From Stratiformator vulcanicus (lineage in GTDB: Bacteria; Planctomycetota; Planctomycetia; Planctomycetales; Planctomycetaceae): a stretch of DNA of 64,000 nucleotides. Location of the stretch: the NCBI RefSeq assembly GCF_007744515.1, contig NZ_CP036268.1, positions 2,085,712-2,149,711 of the forward strand. Reading direction: 5' to 3'. The notes under the pieces were generated by a model, which did no database searches, was not told where the DNA came from, and was given only the letters and a program-made list of their open reading frames with translations. The translations under genes and the position numbers were made by a program. Numbering within the stretch: position 1 is the first letter of the stretch; the number at the start of each line of letters is the position of its first letter. Positions 61,478-64,000 of the stretch are shown here, in pieces.

Positions 61478-63246
61478 ACTGCCGGCTGTTTGCTCGGATC
61501 AACCGCTTTTTCGACCTCTTCGAGCAATTGGTCGAGGCGGAATGGCTTATACAAAACCGAACTGAGCCCGGCCTGCCGCGCTTTCACGATGCAGTGGGCC
61601 GGGTCGTAGCCGAAGCCGGTCATCAGGATGACTTGTGCATCTTCGTTAATTTCGCGGAGCCGGACGAAACACTCGTAGCCGTTCATGTCCGGCAGCCGAA
61701 TGTCGACGATTACAGCGTCATAATGGAAGCTGCGCGTCATGAGAAGCGCTTCTTCTCCGTCATGCGCGGTTTCGACGTCGCAACCGAACCGCCCGAGCAG
61801 CGTATGTGCGGCTTGGCGAACTGATTCGTCGCTGTCGACGACCAAAATTCGTTTCTCGCGCAATAGCGGTCGCTCCGGACGACTCGGAAGGCTCTTGACC
61901 GCATCTTTCGGCTGCATCGTCGCGCCGACTTTTTGTATCAACTGTTTGATGTCGCGGGTGTGCTTCAGGACCCGGGTCAATCGCTCGCAGACCGTCGGTT
62001 CATGGCCGATGTAACGCTCGAGAATCCATGCCGCATCATTGAGGATTTCGTCGACCGGTCCGGCGACCTCTCGCATAATCAGCTCGGTGCTTTCGGTCGC
62101 AGTTGAAACCTTCTCGGCGACAAGCAATTCAAGCGTGTTCAAAGCGACTGCGACTTCGCGGGTGAACAACTCGAGAAACTGAAGATCGTTCTCATCGAAA
62201 GCATGAGTGTGGGGACTTTCGACGTTAAAGACGCCCAGAATTTCATCATGCAGTGTGAGAGGAACCGTCAGTGAACTCCGGGCACCTTCTGCCCCAGGGA
62301 GATAGAGCGGGTCCTCCTCGGTGTCTTCACACAAATAGCTCTTCCCGGTTGCCGCGACGAATCCCGTGACACCATTTCCGGTCGGATCGGCAAAGAGTCG
62401 CCGCGACTCGGCTTCGGGACGCATGCCCACGCTCAGCAGCGGGTCGAGCCGACGTGACTTCGGGTCGAGCAGGCGAATCTCGGCCGTCTCGAATTCGAGC
62501 AAGTCTTGCGTGTAATGCAGAATGCGGGCTTTGAGCAGTTCGATTCGATCGTCGACCGACATGTCGACAAGGTCGGCAGGAGCCAGATCACCAAGGTCGA
62601 AGCCGGCCTGATGGATTGCGTGCAATTTCTGACGCTGCAGCACTTCATCGGAGACGTCGTGAACCACCGCGGCGAGATTGCCCGGATTATCTCCGTCGTC
62701 GAGGATCGGTCGAGCGTGTACCTCGAAGTATGTTTTCTCGCCGACTCGCAATGTGCTTTTGGCGGGTTCGCCGGTGGCAAGGGCGGTGTGAAACGGACAG
62801 AAATCGGGCCCGATCAACTCCGGATTGCCGAAGCAGTCGTAGAACGCCTTACCGTACCCGTCGCCGGCCGTCCCGCTGAGCCGCTGAAACTGCGAATTCG
62901 ACCAGAGGATCTGCAGGTCTTGATTGAGCAGCACAAAACCGTCGGGGAGTTGCTCCAGCATCCCGCCGGCGTGAAGCAGCGAGCCGGGGCTGGAGGCATC
63001 GTCACCGGTGAGAAATATTCCCGCGAATGGCTCCAAGCGGAGCATCGCCAGACCGTCCTCGAACGTCGACGGGTGGACGACCTCGTAATGATCGCCGAAC
63101 CCCGCGAGTGCGTCAGAGGACGCTGTGCCGTTTTTTCCGAAAACCAATAACCGCGGCCGATCGGTCACGGGCCTCACCCAATCGAAAATAGCGCGAACAA
63201 CAGCAGTATAGAGACTGCCCAATTTCCCGACAACGAGAGATATCAC
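61465..63246 (-). CDS. PAS-GAF-receiver signalling protein without kinase domain
   Basis: A 593-residue signalling protein. A first part of about 80 residues (VRPVTDRPRLLVFGKNG) looks like a degenerate receiver. A PAS domain follows (about 90-195; QLPDGFVLLNQDLQILWSNSQFQRLSG), a GAF domain (about 220-385), a helical link, and a C-terminal receiver (about 470-585). The receiver has the acidic pair in LVVDSDES, phosphorylated Asp in VDIRLPDMNGYE, Thr in LMTGFG and Lys in LYKPF. No H-box or HATPase domain is present, so it cannot phosphorylate itself. It probably senses a ligand or redox state through PAS/GAF and is phosphorylated by another kinase. Confidence 0.85.
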   Translation of the reverse strand: MISLVVGKLGSLYTAVVRAIFDWVRPVTDRPRLLVFGKNGTASSDALAGFGDHYEVVHPSTFEDGLAMLRLEPFAGIFLTGDDASSPGSLLHAGGMLEQLPDGFVLLNQDLQILWSNSQFQRLSGTAGDGYGKAFYDCFGNPELIGPDFCPFHTALATGEPAKSTLRVGEKTYFEVHARPILDDGDNPGNLAAVVHDVSDEVLQRQKLHAIHQAGFDLGDLAPADLVDMSVDDRIELLKARILHYTQDLLEFETAEIRLLDPKSRRLDPLLSVGMRPEAESRRLFADPTGNGVTGFVAATGKSYLCEDTEEDPLYLPGAEGARSSLTVPLTLHDEILGVFNVESPHTHAFDENDLQFLELFTREVAVALNTLELLVAEKVSTATESTELIMREVAGPVDEILNDAAWILERYIGHEPTVCERLTRVLKHTRDIKQLIQKVGATMQPKDAVKSLPSRPERPLLREKRILVVDSDESVRQAAHTLLGRFGCDVETAHDGEEALLMTRSFHYDAVIVDIRLPDMNGYECFVRLREINEDAQVILMTGFGYDPAHCIVKARQAGLSSVLYKPFRLDQLLEEVEKAVDPSKQPAVGRD

Positions 63247-63503
63247 AGGGCCGACGCCTTATCATGTGTTGATGTATCGGGTTGCGCCGAGCTACGCGTT
63301 GCAAAGTTGTGGAATTCTCAGACATCGACACGTTTGTATAGAGCAGATTCCTGCTATCTGTGGCGGCTTTAGGACGCACAACGCCTGCAAATTCTTACGA
63401 ATCGCCGCCGGAAACCGCTCTACTTACGGGGTATTTGCATTAGCCCAACCCGGTCCGCCACAACGCGTCATCGCCGGCGACGAAATCAACTCGGTCGAAC
63501 GCA
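63247..63503. other. intergenic stretch, no gene recognised
   Basis: About 257 bases between the PAS-GAF-receiver gene and ychF, both on the minus strand. Short frames only; no repeat or terminator was seen. It holds the promoter of the receiver gene. Confidence 0.45.
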
Positions 63504-64000
63504 TCAGACGTTGAATAGGAAGTGGCAGACGTCCCCGTCTCGCATCGAATAGCTCTTGCCCTCGACCCGCATCCGTCCGGCCTCGCGGATCGCTTTTTCC
63601 GATTTCAGTTCTTCGAGATCGTCGACGGAGTAGACTTCGACGCGGATGAAGCCGCGCTGAAAGTCGGTGTGAATGACGCCCGCCGCTTCCGGAGCGGTCG
63701 CCCCGATGGGAACCGTCCAAGCCCGAATTTCCTTCGGTCCGGCCGTGAAGTAACTCTGCAGGCCGAGTGTGCGATAGGTCCCGCGCGCGAGTACGGCCAG
63801 CGCCGGTTCCTCCAACCCGACACTCTCGAGCATCTCGGCCCGATCGGCCTCATCGAGTTCAGCCAGTTCGGCTTCGAGTTGACCGCACACGGGGACCACC
63901 TCGCCTCCCTCCTCGGCGGCACGCTGACGGACGCGCTCGACCAGTTCGCTTTCGCCGGTCAGATCGTCTTCACCGACATTGGCGACGTACAGCACCTTCT
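63504..64000 (-). CDS. ychF: redox-regulated ATPase YchF, C-terminal part (5' end outside window)
   Basis: The frame is still open at the right edge of the window. The last 165 residues contain the part just after the G-domain and the C-terminal TGS domain, as in YchF/OLA1: [46 protein letters not shown] and the very end [15 protein letters not shown]. YchF is a ribosome-associated ATPase of the Obg family involved in oxidative-stress response. The start and the ATP-binding motifs lie outside the window. Confidence 0.92.
   Translation of the reverse strand, partial: KVLYVANVGEDDLTGESELVERVRQRAAEEGGEVVPVCGQLEAELAELDEADRAEMLESVGLEEPALAVLARGTYRTLGLQSYFTAGPKEIRAWTVPIGATAPEAAGVIHTDFQRGFIRVEVYSVDDLEELKSEKAIREAGRMRVEGKSYSMRDGDVCHFLFNV

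Noticed and set aside
1-64000. Known defence, phage, secretion or CRISPR systems
   Set aside because: None of the recognisable marker genes or repeat arrays was found on either strand.

Overview
The window looks like a planctomycete chromosome (phylum Planctomycetota, class Planctomycetia most likely). This is inferred from gene content: many von Willebrand A (vWA), DUF58, BatA-like and MoxR genes, a stand-alone GGQ release-factor-like protein, a Tat-exported sugar-isomerase-like TIM barrel, GTG and TTG starts, and short interspersed repeats between genes. I saw no rRNA, tRNA, CRISPR array, recognisable transposase, phage module or known defence system. Two genes run off the ends: an oxidoreductase at the left and ychF at the right.

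Layout. 1-9.1 kb (+): end of a Gfo/Idh/MocA oxidoreductase with a strong terminator; a two-gene vWA/coiled-coil membrane locus; rluB; pyrK; an alkaline-phosphatase-superfamily protein. 9.6-11.8 kb (+): HEAT-repeat protein and a small membrane protein. 11.8-15.2 kb: thioesterase and purF on the minus strand, proB divergent. 15.4-17.4 kb: a 57-residue membrane protein, a zinc-finger-like membrane protein, and a repeat island of about 1.2 kb. 17.4-21 kb: larA, yjbQ, a Tat-exported TIM barrel, and a GGQ protein. 21.2-25.5 kb (+): a DUF58 protein with a degenerate metal site and a TgpA-type transglutaminase. 25.6-36.9 kb (-): a family-5 (peptide/nickel type) ABC importer whose genes are separated by two secreted vWA proteins. 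37.2-39.8 kb (+): an atypical sigma-70 factor, a VOC protein and prs.

39.8-58.8 kb is the centre of interest: twelve genes in one direction (minus). They are, in order of transcription, a coiled-coil membrane protein, a FbpA-like binding protein, an iron-type permease, an ABC ATPase fused to a lipoprotein-like NHL propeller, a large vWA/GATase-like membrane protein, MoxR, a YcxB-like protein, DUF58, a BatA-like vWA protein, a membrane protein, an ABC-2 type ATPase, a four-helix-bundle protein, and the ABC-2 permease (thirteen reading frames including the two likely inserted ones). Several junctions overlap by four bases, which suggests coupled translation. The two genes that do not fit the series (YcxB-like and four-helix bundle) are each flanked by short repeats, as if inserted. 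59.2-64 kb: a secreted serine protease with TPRs (+), a PAS-GAF-receiver protein (-) and the C-terminal part of YchF (-).

How the genes may work together (inference): MoxR AAA+ proteins are known to act on vWA proteins. In this window vWA, DUF58 and BatA-like proteins are repeatedly placed beside ABC transporters of three kinds, so the cluster may be a MoxR/vWA chaperone or sensor apparatus assembled around import and export complexes in the cell envelope. Starts were adjusted from the longest reading frame where ribosome-binding sites, signal peptides or four-base overlaps pointed to a better one; these cases are noted.
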